64,000 nt of DNA, taken from the NCBI GenBank assembly GCA_049323895.1, contig JBMOKT010000013.1, forward strand, positions 508,049 to 572,048. The letters are read 5' to 3'. Each line of letters begins with the position of its first letter. Within the stretch, counting starts at the first letter, position 1. This DNA comes from JBMOKT01 sp049323895 (GTDB taxonomy: Bacteria; Bacillota; Peptococcia; Peptococcales; BICA1-8). The position numbers and the translations under genes were made by a program. The notes beneath the pieces are model-generated. The model ran no database searches and was not told where the DNA came from. It saw only the letters and a list, made by a program, of their open reading frames with translations. Positions 43,430 to 51,779 of this stretch are shown piece after piece.

Positions 43430-43477
43430 GGGGACATTCCTCATCCCAAGAGCTAACTGCAAAGGAGGTGTGTCCCC
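43430..43477. repeat. GGGGACA hairpin repeat, copy 2
   Basis: GGGGACATTCCTCATC and AAGGAGGTGTGTCCCC face each other, and GTTCCTT follows. It has the same ends and layout as 32157-32206 but a different loop. Confidence 0.75.
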
Positions 43478-43483
43478 GTTCCT

Positions 43484-44632
43484 TTATACTACTGAGTGCT
43501 CTAGCATGAATTCACCTCTGGTGAATCTCTCCAAACTAAACATATCTACAGGCAATACTGTAGGCTGACCAAGTATCTTTTGGGCAACCATTACACCGGT
43601 GATTGGTGCTACCATGAAACCATGTCCGCTAAAGCCTGCCACCACATAAAGCCCTTTTACTTCAGGCAACTCATCAATAACAGGGTTAGCATCGGGGCTC
43701 ATATCATACAAACCTGCCCACTGTCTAACCACTCTAATGTCCTTAAGGGGAGGCAATATTTTCACTACTCTAGAAGCAACCTCCTCTAAAAACTGCCAGC
43801 TGGACTTAATGTTAAAGCTCTTGGGTTCATTTGGGTCACCCATGCCCATGATAAAGCTGCCATGGGGTGTTTGCTGACAATAAATATGGTGATGGAAGGA
43901 GATAACCATTGGGTCTTGCATTTTTTCTACCGGCTCAGTAACCAGTGCCTGGTGACGCTCAGGATAAACAGGTATTTCCACTCCAGCCATCTTGGTAATC
44001 TCTCCACTGTGGGCTCCGGCGCAATTTATTACTAAAGATGTTGATACTTCGCCTTTAGTAGTTTCAACCCCTTTAACCACACCCTTTTCTACCTTAAGTC
44101 CTGTTACCTCAGTATATGTTTCAATAGTAACACCCAAACCTTTTGCCGCTTCAGCATAGGCATATGTTACATGGAAGGGATTGGCGTGACCGTCAGTAGC
44201 GCAATAGGTAGCACCTAATACGCCTTCAACATTCAAATGGGGTACAATTTCCTTAGCGCCTAAGGGGTCAACCATCTCAACAGGAATTCCCAGGCTTTTC
44301 TGCAGGGCAACATTCTTTTTGAACTGTTTCCACTGGGCATCGGTATATGCCAAAAGCAAGTATCCCTTTTGCTTAAATTCAATATCCTTGGCATATCCCA
44401 GTTCCTCGTTCATATTTTCAAACATCTTAACGCTTTCCTTGGCTAATAGACAGTTAGTTTTCGTGGCCCACTGCTGACGGACCCCTGCTCCACAGCGCCC
44501 GGTAGCACCTGATGTCAGATATTCCTTCTCAAGAACAAGAATATCCTTTACACCCCGCACTGCAAGTTGATATGCCAAGGAACAGCCAATTACCCCACCA
44601 CCTATAATAACTACCTCATAAGCTTTTTTCAT
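43484..44632 (-). CDS. FAD-dependent amine/amino-acid dehydrogenase subunit (SoxB/HcnC-like)
   Basis: This 382-residue DAO-fold flavoprotein has the FAD motif IIGGGVIGCSLAYQLA near the start, SGATGRCGAGVRQQW after it, and PERHQALVTEP and GLYDMSPDANPVI later, as in the beta subunit of sarcosine oxidase, proline dehydrogenase and HCN synthase subunit C. It oxidises a secondary or primary amine. The ATG at 44632 has GGAGGTG upstream and starts two bases after the Bfd-like gene stop. It is the last gene of a five-gene operon of Fe-S and flavin subunits. Its substrate is unknown; the nearby Liv transporter suggests an amino acid or related compound. Confidence 0.88.
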   Translation of the reverse strand: MKKAYEVVIIGGGVIGCSLAYQLAVRGVKDILVLEKEYLTSGATGRCGAGVRQQWATKTNCLLAKESVKMFENMNEELGYAKDIEFKQKGYLLLAYTDAQWKQFKKNVALQKSLGIPVEMVDPLGAKEIVPHLNVEGVLGATYCATDGHANPFHVTYAYAEAAKGLGVTIETYTEVTGLKVEKGVVKGVETTKGEVSTSLVINCAGAHSGEITKMAGVEIPVYPERHQALVTEPVEKMQDPMVISFHHHIYCQQTPHGSFIMGMGDPNEPKSFNIKSSWQFLEEVASRVVKILPPLKDIRVVRQWAGLYDMSPDANPVIDELPEVKGLYVVAGFSGHGFMVAPITGVMVAQKILGQPTVLPVDMFSLERFTRGEFMLEHSVV

Positions 44633-44633
44633 T

Positions 44634-44900
44634 CTACTCACCTCCTGCTAAGAGACCTAATTTAATGGGTTTAACGGGAGGCCTGAAGGTGGGCATTAAA
44701 ACCTCTTCTACACTTACGCCGTAAGCTTTAGCTAGTTCCTGTGCAATGATCATACGGCAAGTTCTTCCCTGACAAGGTCCCATCCCTGCCCGGCTAACCC
44801 TTTTTATCTCATCTAAAGTCCTGTAACCTTGTTTAATAAGTTCCCTGATATCATTTAGAGTAACATCCTCACAACGACAAACCATAATATCTTTATCCAC
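44634..44900 (-). CDS. Bfd-like 2Fe-2S protein
   Basis: The 88-residue protein contains CRCEDVT near the start and GMGPCQGRTCR near residue 43, the four cysteines that hold a 2Fe-2S cluster in the BFD fold. In related dehydrogenases this domain is often fused to the NAD/FAD subunit; here it is separate. The GTG at 44900 has AAGGGGTGG upstream and overlaps the stop of the preceding gene (GTGGATAA), so translation is coupled. It links electron flow between the flavin subunits. Confidence 0.87.
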   Translation of the reverse strand: MDKDIMVCRCEDVTLNDIRELIKQGYRTLDEIKRVSRAGMGPCQGRTCRMIIAQELAKAYGVSVEEVLMPTFRPPVKPIKLGLLAGGE

Positions 44901-45396
44901 GGCTTCCCACCCCTTTATAACGAATATTGCGAACCTCCATGCGTAATTCCTGGGGGACAACCAGCCAGATTAGGGCAGTCTTATTTTGCTTGCCACCTTT
45001 TTGTACTTTCAAAACTTTAAATTCACCTATTTCTTCCCCAGCCCTATTAAGACCAATAACTTTTTCCTCGGGCTCCGGCAGCGGAGAAAATTCATAAGGT
45101 ATTCTGACAACTGCCTCGGTAGAGCTGTAGGATGCATCCACAATAAAGATGGCTAATCCTGGGCAACGGGTAGCACAGACACCACATCCGTTGCATTTGC
45201 TGTAGTCTAATTCGGGCAGAACATTCATATCCTCCATGGATTGAATTGCTCCTCTGTTGCACGCTTCCCAGCAGGGATTGCAGGGAATCTTTTGAAAACA
45301 TTCAATAACCGCTACAGGACCGGAAAGTAAACGTTCCGGGGGGGGGGTGGTCTGCAATATTTCTTGTTCTGTAGGAACTCCTGTTTTTGCTAACAT
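44893..45396 (-). CDS. 4Fe-4S ferredoxin-like dehydrogenase subunit
   Basis: This 167-residue protein has a first cysteine set CNPCWEACNRG and a second set CNGCGVCATRCPG, which together fit one or two 4Fe-4S clusters. The C-terminal 80 residues have beta-rich character (FKVLKVQKG). It lies between the NAD/FAD subunit and the Bfd-like subunit and overlaps both frames, so it is a subunit of the same complex. The ten-base run of C coding TPPP near residues 18-20 (45338-45347) is prone to slippage. Confidence 0.85.
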   Translation of the reverse strand: MLAKTGVPTEQEILQTTPPPERLLSGPVAVIECFQKIPCNPCWEACNRGAIQSMEDMNVLPELDYSKCNGCGVCATRCPGLAIFIVDASYSSTEAVVRIPYEFSPLPEPEEKVIGLNRAGEEIGEFKVLKVQKGGKQNKTALIWLVVPQELRMEVRNIRYKGVGSRG

Positions 45397-46481
45397 GCTA
45401 CTCCCCCCTTAACTAAGCATTTTGCCAGCCCGCTGATTATCTTTTCACCAGCCGGACCACTGCGCAGATCATCTAATTCTTTTAAGGCAGCCTCCAATAA
45501 TTGTGCATTATTTAGACCGTATCCAAGACTGTCAGCAGCGGCAATACCTGCCACTCTGCCTTCCACCATAGCCGCACTGGCTTCTTCAACACCACCGGCG
45601 TCCCCGCAAACATAAAAGCCTGGGATGGTTGTTTCTAGGAATTGATTTTTATATGGAACATACCCGCCCAGTTCGTGAACGTATTTCATTTGACATCCTG
45701 CCTGCCAGCAGAGCTCAGTTAATGGGCTTAAACCTACAGCCAAACAAATAACGTCAACCTTCATATCTATTTCACTGCCGGGGATAGGTTGCCAATTTTC
45801 ATCTAATTTAGACAGACTGGCACCTTCTACCACATCTTTGCCATATGCTTTTAAGATTGTATGGGAAGTCAAGATAGGAACTCCCGCTCTCCTTATTTTG
45901 GAAGCATGAACTAGATATCCGCCGATTTTTGGTGCTGCATCAATAATAGCAGCAACCTCAACCCCACTTTGCATTAACTGGTAGGAAACTATCAGCCCAA
46001 TATTACCTGCCCCTACCATCAGAACCCGCTTCCCGGGAATAACACCGTAAACATTCATTAAGGTCTGAACTGCACCTGCACCATAAATACCAGGCATGTC
46101 ATTATTTACAAAGGGCAGGAATTTTTCTGATGCTCCAGAAGCTACAATAGTCCTGGCAGGTTTAATTTTTATGTGCTTGTTATCACCTTCCATTGTGATG
46201 ACACCATCTTCATATACACCTAAAACCGTTGTATTTTTAAGTACTTCCACCCGGGGGTTATTTTCTAGACGTTCCTCCAGCATCTTGGCAATATCAATCC
46301 CTCTTGAGCCGGCATACTGCTTTTGGGAGCCAAAAAACTTATGGGTCTGTTTAATCAACTGACCTCCTAAACGATCATCCCTCTCCGCCAAGACAACCTC
46401 TGCTCCAAGTTCCGCAGCTTCGATAGCTGCAACCATTCCAGCGGGACCTCCGCCAATTATTAAAATATCTGTCTGTTTCAT
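45390..46481 (-). CDS. NAD(P)/FAD-dependent oxidoreductase subunit (HcnB-like)
   Basis: The 363-residue protein has two dinucleotide-binding motifs, IIGGGPAGMVAAIEAA at the N-terminus and LMVGAGNIGLIVSYQL in the middle, and a GFYVCGDAGGVEEA motif near the end. It is the alpha-type subunit of HCN synthase, proline dehydrogenase and octopine oxidase-like complexes. The ATG at 46481 follows an AGGGGTG site; the frame extends to 46529 without homology. It starts right after the stop of the 2Fe-2S subunit gene. Confidence 0.88.
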   Translation of the reverse strand: MKQTDILIIGGGPAGMVAAIEAAELGAEVVLAERDDRLGGQLIKQTHKFFGSQKQYAGSRGIDIAKMLEERLENNPRVEVLKNTTVLGVYEDGVITMEGDNKHIKIKPARTIVASGASEKFLPFVNNDMPGIYGAGAVQTLMNVYGVIPGKRVLMVGAGNIGLIVSYQLMQSGVEVAAIIDAAPKIGGYLVHASKIRRAGVPILTSHTILKAYGKDVVEGASLSKLDENWQPIPGSEIDMKVDVICLAVGLSPLTELCWQAGCQMKYVHELGGYVPYKNQFLETTIPGFYVCGDAGGVEEASAAMVEGRVAGIAAADSLGYGLNNAQLLEAALKELDDLRSGPAGEKIISGLAKCLVKGGVAC

Positions 46482-46482
46482 T

Positions 46483-46785
46483 TTACAAGCACCCCTTCCC
46501 CTTTTGGGTTTGGACCTGCATGCCTTCACAAAGCTTTTCTACACATATTCTGACATTTGGCTTGCCATTAACAACCATTAAGCAGGAGGAACAGTTCCCA
46601 ATAGCACAGAAAAGTCCACGGGGTTTATGCAGTTCATGGCTGTGGCTTAATACCCTTACGCCGGCTGCATGTAATGCAGCAGCTATTGTTTCACCTTCAT
46701 AGCCCTTAACCTTTTGACCATCATAGAAAAAGGTGATTTCTTTTCCACGCTTAAATTCTAAGATAGGATGATCAACGATTCGCAT
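46483..46785 (-). CDS. 2Fe-2S subunit (HcnA-like)
   Basis: This 100-residue protein has a plant-type 2Fe-2S domain: GYEGETIAAALHAAGV, then CAIGNCSSC and RIC. It is the first gene of the five-subunit dehydrogenase operon. The ATG at 46785 has GGAGTGA upstream; an extension to 46869 runs through the promoter and is rejected. A sigma54 promoter at 46818-46837 and an activator palindrome at 46896-46911 lie upstream, so the operon is likely induced by the sigma54 activator encoded at 51780-53477. Confidence 0.88.
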   Translation of the reverse strand: MRIVDHPILEFKRGKEITFFYDGQKVKGYEGETIAAALHAAGVRVLSHSHELHKPRGLFCAIGNCSSCLMVVNGKPNVRICVEKLCEGMQVQTQKGKGCL

Positions 46786-46817
46786 ATCAATCACTCCACT
46801 GTATTTTTTGTATAATA

Positions 46818-46837
46818 TTTGCAAGATATATGCCTGA
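46818..46837 (-). promoter_or_regulatory. Sigma54 (-24/-12) promoter of the dehydrogenase operon
   Basis: The minus strand reads AGGCATATATCTTGCAA, with the hallmark GG-N10-GC spacing and near-consensus GGCAY and TTGCA halves. It lies about 35 bases before the start codon of the first gene. Confidence 0.75.
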
Positions 46838-46895
46838 ATATAAGACCCAAAACACCCTAAAAACCACAATAATATTGTTCAAGAAATTGATCATG

Positions 46896-46911
46896 TGTCA
46901 GTTTTCTGACA
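46896..46911. promoter_or_regulatory. Activator palindrome upstream of the sigma54 promoter
   Basis: TGTCAGTTTTCTGACA is a perfect palindrome with a four-base centre, about 62 bases upstream of the -24 element. The near copy at 53524-53539 lies before the sigma54 activator gene. Confidence 0.75.
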
Positions 46912-47029
46912 TAAAAGTTCGTTATCGGGTTTTCCACAGACCAATAAACACAGATAAAACTACTTTATAATAAGTAATTCATTGCAGAACGACACAGAGG
47001 TCTTTCCTTACTGATATAAAATCACTGAC

Positions 47030-47110
47030 CACTGGGCACTAATCACTAGCATCACAGGCACCAGTAACTAGTCCCCATTTCCTAGCCACTAGCCACTAAC
47101 AACTAGCCAC
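47030..47110. repeat. Degenerate CACTAGCCACTAAC-type repeats
   Basis: The stretch before livF consists of overlapping variants of CTAGCCACTAGCCACTAAC and GACCACTGGGCAC. It is the reverse complement of the repeat type at 3112-3172. Confidence 0.55.
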
Positions 47111-47115
47111 TTACT

Positions 47116-47820
47116 TTAGTGCCCCAGATACGCCTTTTGCACCTCTTCATTGGTAGCTAGCTCTTTTGCATCTCCTGACATTACTACTTCGCCAGTCTCT
47201 AATACATAGGCACGGTTAGCAATGGAAAGTGCCATGCGGGCATTTTGCTCAACAAGAAGTATCGTTGTACCATCAGCGTTTATTTCTTTAATGATATTAA
47301 AAATCTCCTGCACCAGCATTGGAGCCAAGCCCATCGAAGGCTCATCCATTAAAAGAAGTTTAGGCTGTGACATTAGTGCCCTGCCAATAGCCAGCATCTG
47401 TTGTTCCCCACCGCTTAGGGTACCTGCTAACTGATTTTTTCTCTCTTCCAGACGCGGAAATCGTTGAAATATTTTTTTAAAGTCAGCCTGTACACCGGAT
47501 TTATCCTTTCTTATAAAAGCACCCATTTCCAGGTTTTCCATTACAGACATGAGGGAAAAAACCCTTCTTCCTTCCGGAACCTGAGAAATACCCATTTCCA
47601 CTATCTTATGGGGAGGAACACTGCTGATTTCTGTACCTTTGAAAAGGACTTTACCCTTTTCTGGTCTTACTATTCCTGACACTGTTCTTAGGGTTGTTGA
47701 TTTTCCTGCGCCGTTTGCTCCTATAAGTGCAACTATTTCACCTTCTTGAACATCGAAGGATACTCCCATTAGTGCTCTAATGGCTCCATAGCGTACATGA
47801 ATGTCATCAATAACCAACAT
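47116..47820 (-). CDS. livF: Branched-chain amino acid ABC transporter ATP-binding protein LivF
   Basis: The 234-residue ATPase has Walker A GANGAGKST near residue 35, the signature LSGGEQQ, Walker B LLLMDEP and the switch His replaced by the Liv-type Gln in LLVEQNA. LivF and LivG form the energising heterodimer of the HAAT family importers for branched-chain amino acids, urea or amides. It is the last gene of livKHMGF, one base past the stop of livG. The substrate of this copy may be the amine oxidised by the adjacent dehydrogenase. Confidence 0.93.
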   Translation of the reverse strand: MLVIDDIHVRYGAIRALMGVSFDVQEGEIVALIGANGAGKSTTLRTVSGIVRPEKGKVLFKGTEISSVPPHKIVEMGISQVPEGRRVFSLMSVMENLEMGAFIRKDKSGVQADFKKIFQRFPRLEERKNQLAGTLSGGEQQMLAIGRALMSQPKLLLMDEPSMGLAPMLVQEIFNIIKEINADGTTILLVEQNARMALSIANRAYVLETGEVVMSGDAKELATNEEVQKAYLGH

Positions 47821-47821
47821 G

Positions 47822-48586
47822 TTAACCCACTTCCTTTCCTAAGTAAGCAGCTATTACGTCAGGATTTTTTTGAACCTCTTCGGGAATACCATCAGCAATT
47901 TTCACACCATAATCCAATACTGCTACCCTGTCCGAAAGACCCATTACAAATTTCATATCATGCTCAACTAAAAAAATTGTTAACCCCATATCTCTTATCT
48001 GTCTAATTTTTTGAACCAATACCTCTTTCTCTTGTGGATTCATACCTGCTGCAGGTTCATCCAGCAGTAATAATTCGGGTTCCGAAGCTAAAGCCCGAGC
48101 AATTTCCAGACAGCGCTGTTCACCATAAGAAAGATTAGCAGCGTACTCTTCCATCTTATTGTGCAAACCCATTAGTTTTAAGCACTCTATAGCTTTCTCT
48201 TCGATCTCTTTCTCTTCTCTTTTTGTTCCAGGCAGTCTGGTCAGTGCCGCAAACAATCCTGCCTTAGTTCTAGTATGTCTGCCGATTTTAACATTGTCCA
48301 GGACGGTTAACTCCTTGAATAATCTGATATTCTGAAAAGTCCTTGCAATGCCAAGTTTATTTATAACAAAAGGCTTAAGACCGCTGATATCCTGTTCTTT
48401 ATACTTTATCGTACCGCTGGTAGGGCTGTAGATACCTGTTACTATATTAAAAGCCGTACTTTTGCCAGCACCGTTAGGACCAATCAGGGCCATGATTTCT
48501 CCTTTTTCAATCTTTAAGTCAACTTTATTTACTGCAATTAGCCCGCCAAATCTGATAGTAGCTTTTTCTAATTCTAGTAACGGCAT
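47822..48586 (-). CDS. livG: Branched-chain amino acid ABC transporter ATP-binding protein LivG
   Basis: The 254-residue ATPase contains Walker A GPNGAGKST near residue 35, the LivG-type signature LSYGEQR, Walker B LLLLDEP and the C-terminal GVKIADGIPEEVQ. With LivF it powers uptake through LivH and LivM. Its start is one base after the livM stop, so the operon is tightly packed. Confidence 0.93.
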   Translation of the reverse strand: MPLLELEKATIRFGGLIAVNKVDLKIEKGEIMALIGPNGAGKSTAFNIVTGIYSPTSGTIKYKEQDISGLKPFVINKLGIARTFQNIRLFKELTVLDNVKIGRHTRTKAGLFAALTRLPGTKREEKEIEEKAIECLKLMGLHNKMEEYAANLSYGEQRCLEIARALASEPELLLLDEPAAGMNPQEKEVLVQKIRQIRDMGLTIFLVEHDMKFVMGLSDRVAVLDYGVKIADGIPEEVQKNPDVIAAYLGKEVG

Positions 48587-49516
48587 TTAATTCCCCCCCT
48601 TAGCAGTTTTTTTCGTATTATCTTTAGCTTTTACTCCTCCAAGGCTTTTGAAGCTTTGCTTCACAACTTTGGTAACATCAATTCCTCCTAAGAGTCCATT
48701 AGGACGGAAAATCATCATTATTACCAAAATCACACCGTAAAGAAGCATGCGGTATTCCGCGGAAAAACGAAGTAATTCTGGAACAGAAGTTAAAACAGTT
48801 GCACCAACTATAGTTCCTGGGATACTGCCTAATCCCCCTAAAACGACCATGTTTAAAATCTCTATTGACTTCATAAATCCAAAGTCATTGGGCTGAATTA
48901 CCATTATCTTATGGGACCATAAGGCTCCGCCTATACCGGCAATAAAGGTTCCTAAAACAAACATTTTTATTTTGTAAGCTGCTGCGTCTACGCCGCTACA
49001 TTCAGCAGCGATATCATCTTCTCTTATTGCTAATAACGCCCTGCCAAAACGGGAATTTTCTACCCGAAACATCATGACAACTACTACAACAACAATTAAT
49101 AAAGTAACGGTAAATGTAGTCTTGGGGGGTATCCCCGCCAAACCCATAGCTCCTCCCACAAAAGCCATATTAAATAGGAGGGATTTAACAATTTCACCAA
49201 AGCCTAATGTTGCAATAGCCAGGTAATCTCCGGTCAAACGTAATGTCGGAAACCCAATTACTAAGCCGAAAAGCCCTGCCGCAAATCCTCCGATCAATAA
49301 TGCAAAAATGAAAGGGAGACCCAGTTTCATGGAGGCCACGGCCGATGAATAGGCCCCAATACTCATGTATGCAGCATGCCCCAAGGATAATTGCCCGGTA
49401 ACACCTGTAATAAGGTTTAATCCAAGTGCTAATACAATATATATTCCAACTGTTATGGCAATTGATTCAATGTATGGCGGTAATATGCCGTTTAAAAATG
49501 TCATCTTTGTAACCAC
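48587..49516 (-). CDS. livM: Branched-chain amino acid ABC transporter permease LivM
   Basis: The 309-residue permease has about eight to ten helices and LivM motifs such as LSLGHAAYMSIGAYSSA and the EAA-like loop ENSRFGRALLAIREDDIAAE. With LivH it forms the membrane channel of the importer. It abuts livG (one base apart) and livH. The C-terminal tail (KAKDNTKKTAKGGN) is basic. Confidence 0.93.
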   Translation of the reverse strand: MVTKMTFLNGILPPYIESIAITVGIYIVLALGLNLITGVTGQLSLGHAAYMSIGAYSSAVASMKLGLPFIFALLIGGFAAGLFGLVIGFPTLRLTGDYLAIATLGFGEIVKSLLFNMAFVGGAMGLAGIPPKTTFTVTLLIVVVVVVMMFRVENSRFGRALLAIREDDIAAECSGVDAAAYKIKMFVLGTFIAGIGGALWSHKIMVIQPNDFGFMKSIEILNMVVLGGLGSIPGTIVGATVLTSVPELLRFSAEYRMLLYGVILVIMMIFRPNGLLGGIDVTKVVKQSFKSLGGVKAKDNTKKTAKGGN

Positions 49517-50413
49517 CTACACTTTCTTAAATATTTCTTTACCAAATAATCCGGTAGGTTTTACCAGCAATACCAAGATTAGAATTCCGAATGCTATGGC
49601 ATCCCGGTAAGAAGAGAGACCAACTGCAACCGATAACATCTCAATAATTCCTAAAGCAATACCGCCAAACATTGCCCCCGGAATACTGCCTATACCACCT
49701 AAAACAGCAGCTGTAAAGGCTTTTAATCCTGGTAGTAAACCCATGTTGTATTTTACAACTCCGAAATAAATCCCTACCAGAACTCCGCCTGCAGCTGCAA
49801 GAGCAGAACCGATAGCAAATGTATAAGAAATAATGCGATCCACATTAACACCCATCAAGGCAGCTGTGTCATAATCCTGGGAGGTAGCCCTCATGGCCTT
49901 GCCAATCTTAGTATTTTTAATAATATACTGAAGTCCAACCATCAACAAAGCTGCGACCCCTATCATTAAAATTTGCAGGTTTGTAATTTGAGCACCTGCA
50001 AAAAGCTGGTATGCTTTTACTTCAAAAAGAATATCTTTAGTAGGCGGAAAAGATGTGGGTTTAACCCCAAAAACCAGAATTGCCAAGGAGGATAAAGTAA
50101 TGGATACACCTATGGCACTAATTAAAGCAGCCAGACGTTTGGAGCGGCGTAAGGGGCGGTATGCGATTTTCTCTATGATAATACCCATTATCATACAAAA
50201 CAGCATAGCACCTAAAAAGGCAAAAACAATAGGGACCTTAAAAACAGTTACCAAAATGAGTCCAACAAAAGCTCCCGCCATATAAATATCGCCATGGGCA
50301 AAGTTTATCAGCATAATAATTCCATAAACCATGGTGTATCCTAAGGCAATCAAGGCATAGGTAGAGCCAAGGGCTATTCCATTTATCAACTGCACAATAT
50401 AATTACTGATCAT
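49517..50413 (-). CDS. livH: Branched-chain amino acid ABC transporter permease LivH
   Basis: This 298-residue permease shows the LivH segments GSTYALIALGYTMVYGIIMLINFAHG... in its first helices and the cytoplasmic loop TKIGKAMRATSQDYDTAALMGVN. It pairs with LivM. An intercistronic hairpin at 50439-50476 separates it from livK upstream, which may stabilise the upstream livK message and give more binding protein than permease. Confidence 0.93.
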   Translation of the reverse strand: MISNYIVQLINGIALGSTYALIALGYTMVYGIIMLINFAHGDIYMAGAFVGLILVTVFKVPIVFAFLGAMLFCMIMGIIIEKIAYRPLRRSKRLAALISAIGVSITLSSLAILVFGVKPTSFPPTKDILFEVKAYQLFAGAQITNLQILMIGVAALLMVGLQYIIKNTKIGKAMRATSQDYDTAALMGVNVDRIISYTFAIGSALAAAGGVLVGIYFGVVKYNMGLLPGLKAFTAAVLGGIGSIPGAMFGGIALGIIEMLSVAVGLSSYRDAIAFGILILVLLVKPTGLFGKEIFKKV

Positions 50414-50438
50414 AGCTTTTACCTCCTGTTAAAAATGT

Positions 50439-50476
50439 CTTAAAAGGGTCTGCCCTATTGGCCAGACCCTTTTAAG
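50439..50476 (-). other. Intercistronic hairpin between livK and livH
   Basis: A perfect 14-bp stem CTTAAAAGGGTCTG with its complement and a ten-base loop lies between the two genes. It is not followed by a long T run, so partial termination or protection of the livK 3' end is likely. Confidence 0.75.
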
Positions 50477-50491
50477 GTCCTTAACTGCCTA

Positions 50492-51685
50492 TTATTTTAC
50501 TGGAACCTTCTTCAACAAGCTCCACTTTTGATCTTTAACTTGTAATAGGTAAACTGGGCTCTTGATTGGCTCACGGTCCGGTCCAAATGTAGTATTACCA
50601 GAAACTCCTGGATAGTCTTTGGTCTTTGCTAATGCATCCTTGAATACTGATGGATCAGCACTGTTGGCTTTTTTGATGGCGTCAGCAATTAACATAACAG
50701 CGTCATAACCTTGTGCGTTGAATAAATCTGGCTCTTTATTGTATTTAGCTTTGAAAGCATCAATGAATTTACCTGTTTCAGCAGTTGGCTGCTCTGGTGA
50801 GAAACCGGCATAGGAAACGCTGCCTTCAACAGCTTCTCCGCCTAATTCCCAGAAAGTAGCACTTTGTAAGCCGTCGCCGCCTACCATGATAATATCCTTC
50901 ATGCCTTGCTTGCGAACTTCTTTCATGATAAGACCGCCCTCAGTATAGTAACCGGAAAATACGATTACTTGAGCGCCGGAATTTTTAATATTGGAAACCT
51001 GACCACTAAAATCTGTATCTCCGTCTTGTACGCTCTCTTCAATAATAATTTCTCCACCGTTTTTGAGAATACCGTCTTTGAAGATTTTGCTTAAACCAAC
51101 ACTGAAGTCGTTGTTAACAGCTGTAATAAGTGCAACCTTTTTCCAGCCTAATTCGTTTATTAAGTAATCCATTGTTGTCGGACCACCAACTGAGTCAAGA
51201 AGAGTATTTCTGAAAATGTATTCGCCAATTTCAACTACTCCCGGTCCGGTAGCACCCGCTGAAATCTGAACTACCTTGTTTTGGTTAGCTATTGGAGCAG
51301 TAGCTTTAGTAACACCTGTAGTTGGGTCACCTACGATGGCAACAACCTTGTCCTGGGTTACAAACTTTTGTACTATGTTGGCAGCTTGCGCCTTGTCATA
51401 ACGGTGGTCTTCTACAACTATTTTAAAGTTGGCACCTAGGGCTCCACCAGCTTTATTTAGGTCTTCTACAGCCATTTCCATACCTTCTAAGGTGTTTTTG
51501 CCATAGTAAGCAGTATCACCAGTCAAGTCACCTAAGAAACCAATTTTAATTTCTGCAGGAGCTTTAGCTTCTTCTTTCGGTTGTTCTTTTGGAGCTTCCT
51601 GTTTAGTTCCGCCGCAACCTGCCAGAACTAGCGACAAAATAATCATGATTGAAAGTGCCCAAAACATTTTTTTCGACTTAATCAT
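50492..51685 (-). CDS. livK: Branched-chain amino acid ABC transporter substrate-binding lipoprotein LivK-like
   Basis: The 397-residue protein has a signal peptide ending LAGC and a flexible EAPKEQPKEEAKAP linker, followed by a type I periplasmic-binding fold (IKIGFLGDLTGDTAYYGKNTLEGMEMA). It captures the substrate outside the membrane for LivHMGF. By family it may bind branched-chain amino acids, amides or urea-like ligands. A sigma54 activator gene lies upstream on the same strand. The start has an AGGGGG site. Confidence 0.92.
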   Translation of the reverse strand: MIKSKKMFWALSIMIILSLVLAGCGGTKQEAPKEQPKEEAKAPAEIKIGFLGDLTGDTAYYGKNTLEGMEMAVEDLNKAGGALGANFKIVVEDHRYDKAQAANIVQKFVTQDKVVAIVGDPTTGVTKATAPIANQNKVVQISAGATGPGVVEIGEYIFRNTLLDSVGGPTTMDYLINELGWKKVALITAVNNDFSVGLSKIFKDGILKNGGEIIIEESVQDGDTDFSGQVSNIKNSGAQVIVFSGYYTEGGLIMKEVRKQGMKDIIMVGGDGLQSATFWELGGEAVEGSVSYAGFSPEQPTAETGKFIDAFKAKYNKEPDLFNAQGYDAVMLIADAIKKANSADPSVFKDALAKTKDYPGVSGNTTFGPDREPIKSPVYLLQVKDQKWSLLKKVPVK

Positions 51686-51779
51686 TTAATTACCCCCTTG
51701 TTTTATTGTTCAATAATTTATTACTGCCTTGCCAACAAATTTATTGTCCTTTCACCCCCCCTAAAAAACTTTATTCCCA

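Noticed and set aside
51738..51755. Possible sigma54 promoter upstream of livK
   Set aside because: TTGGCA fits the -24 element, but GC is missing at the -12 position with either spacing.
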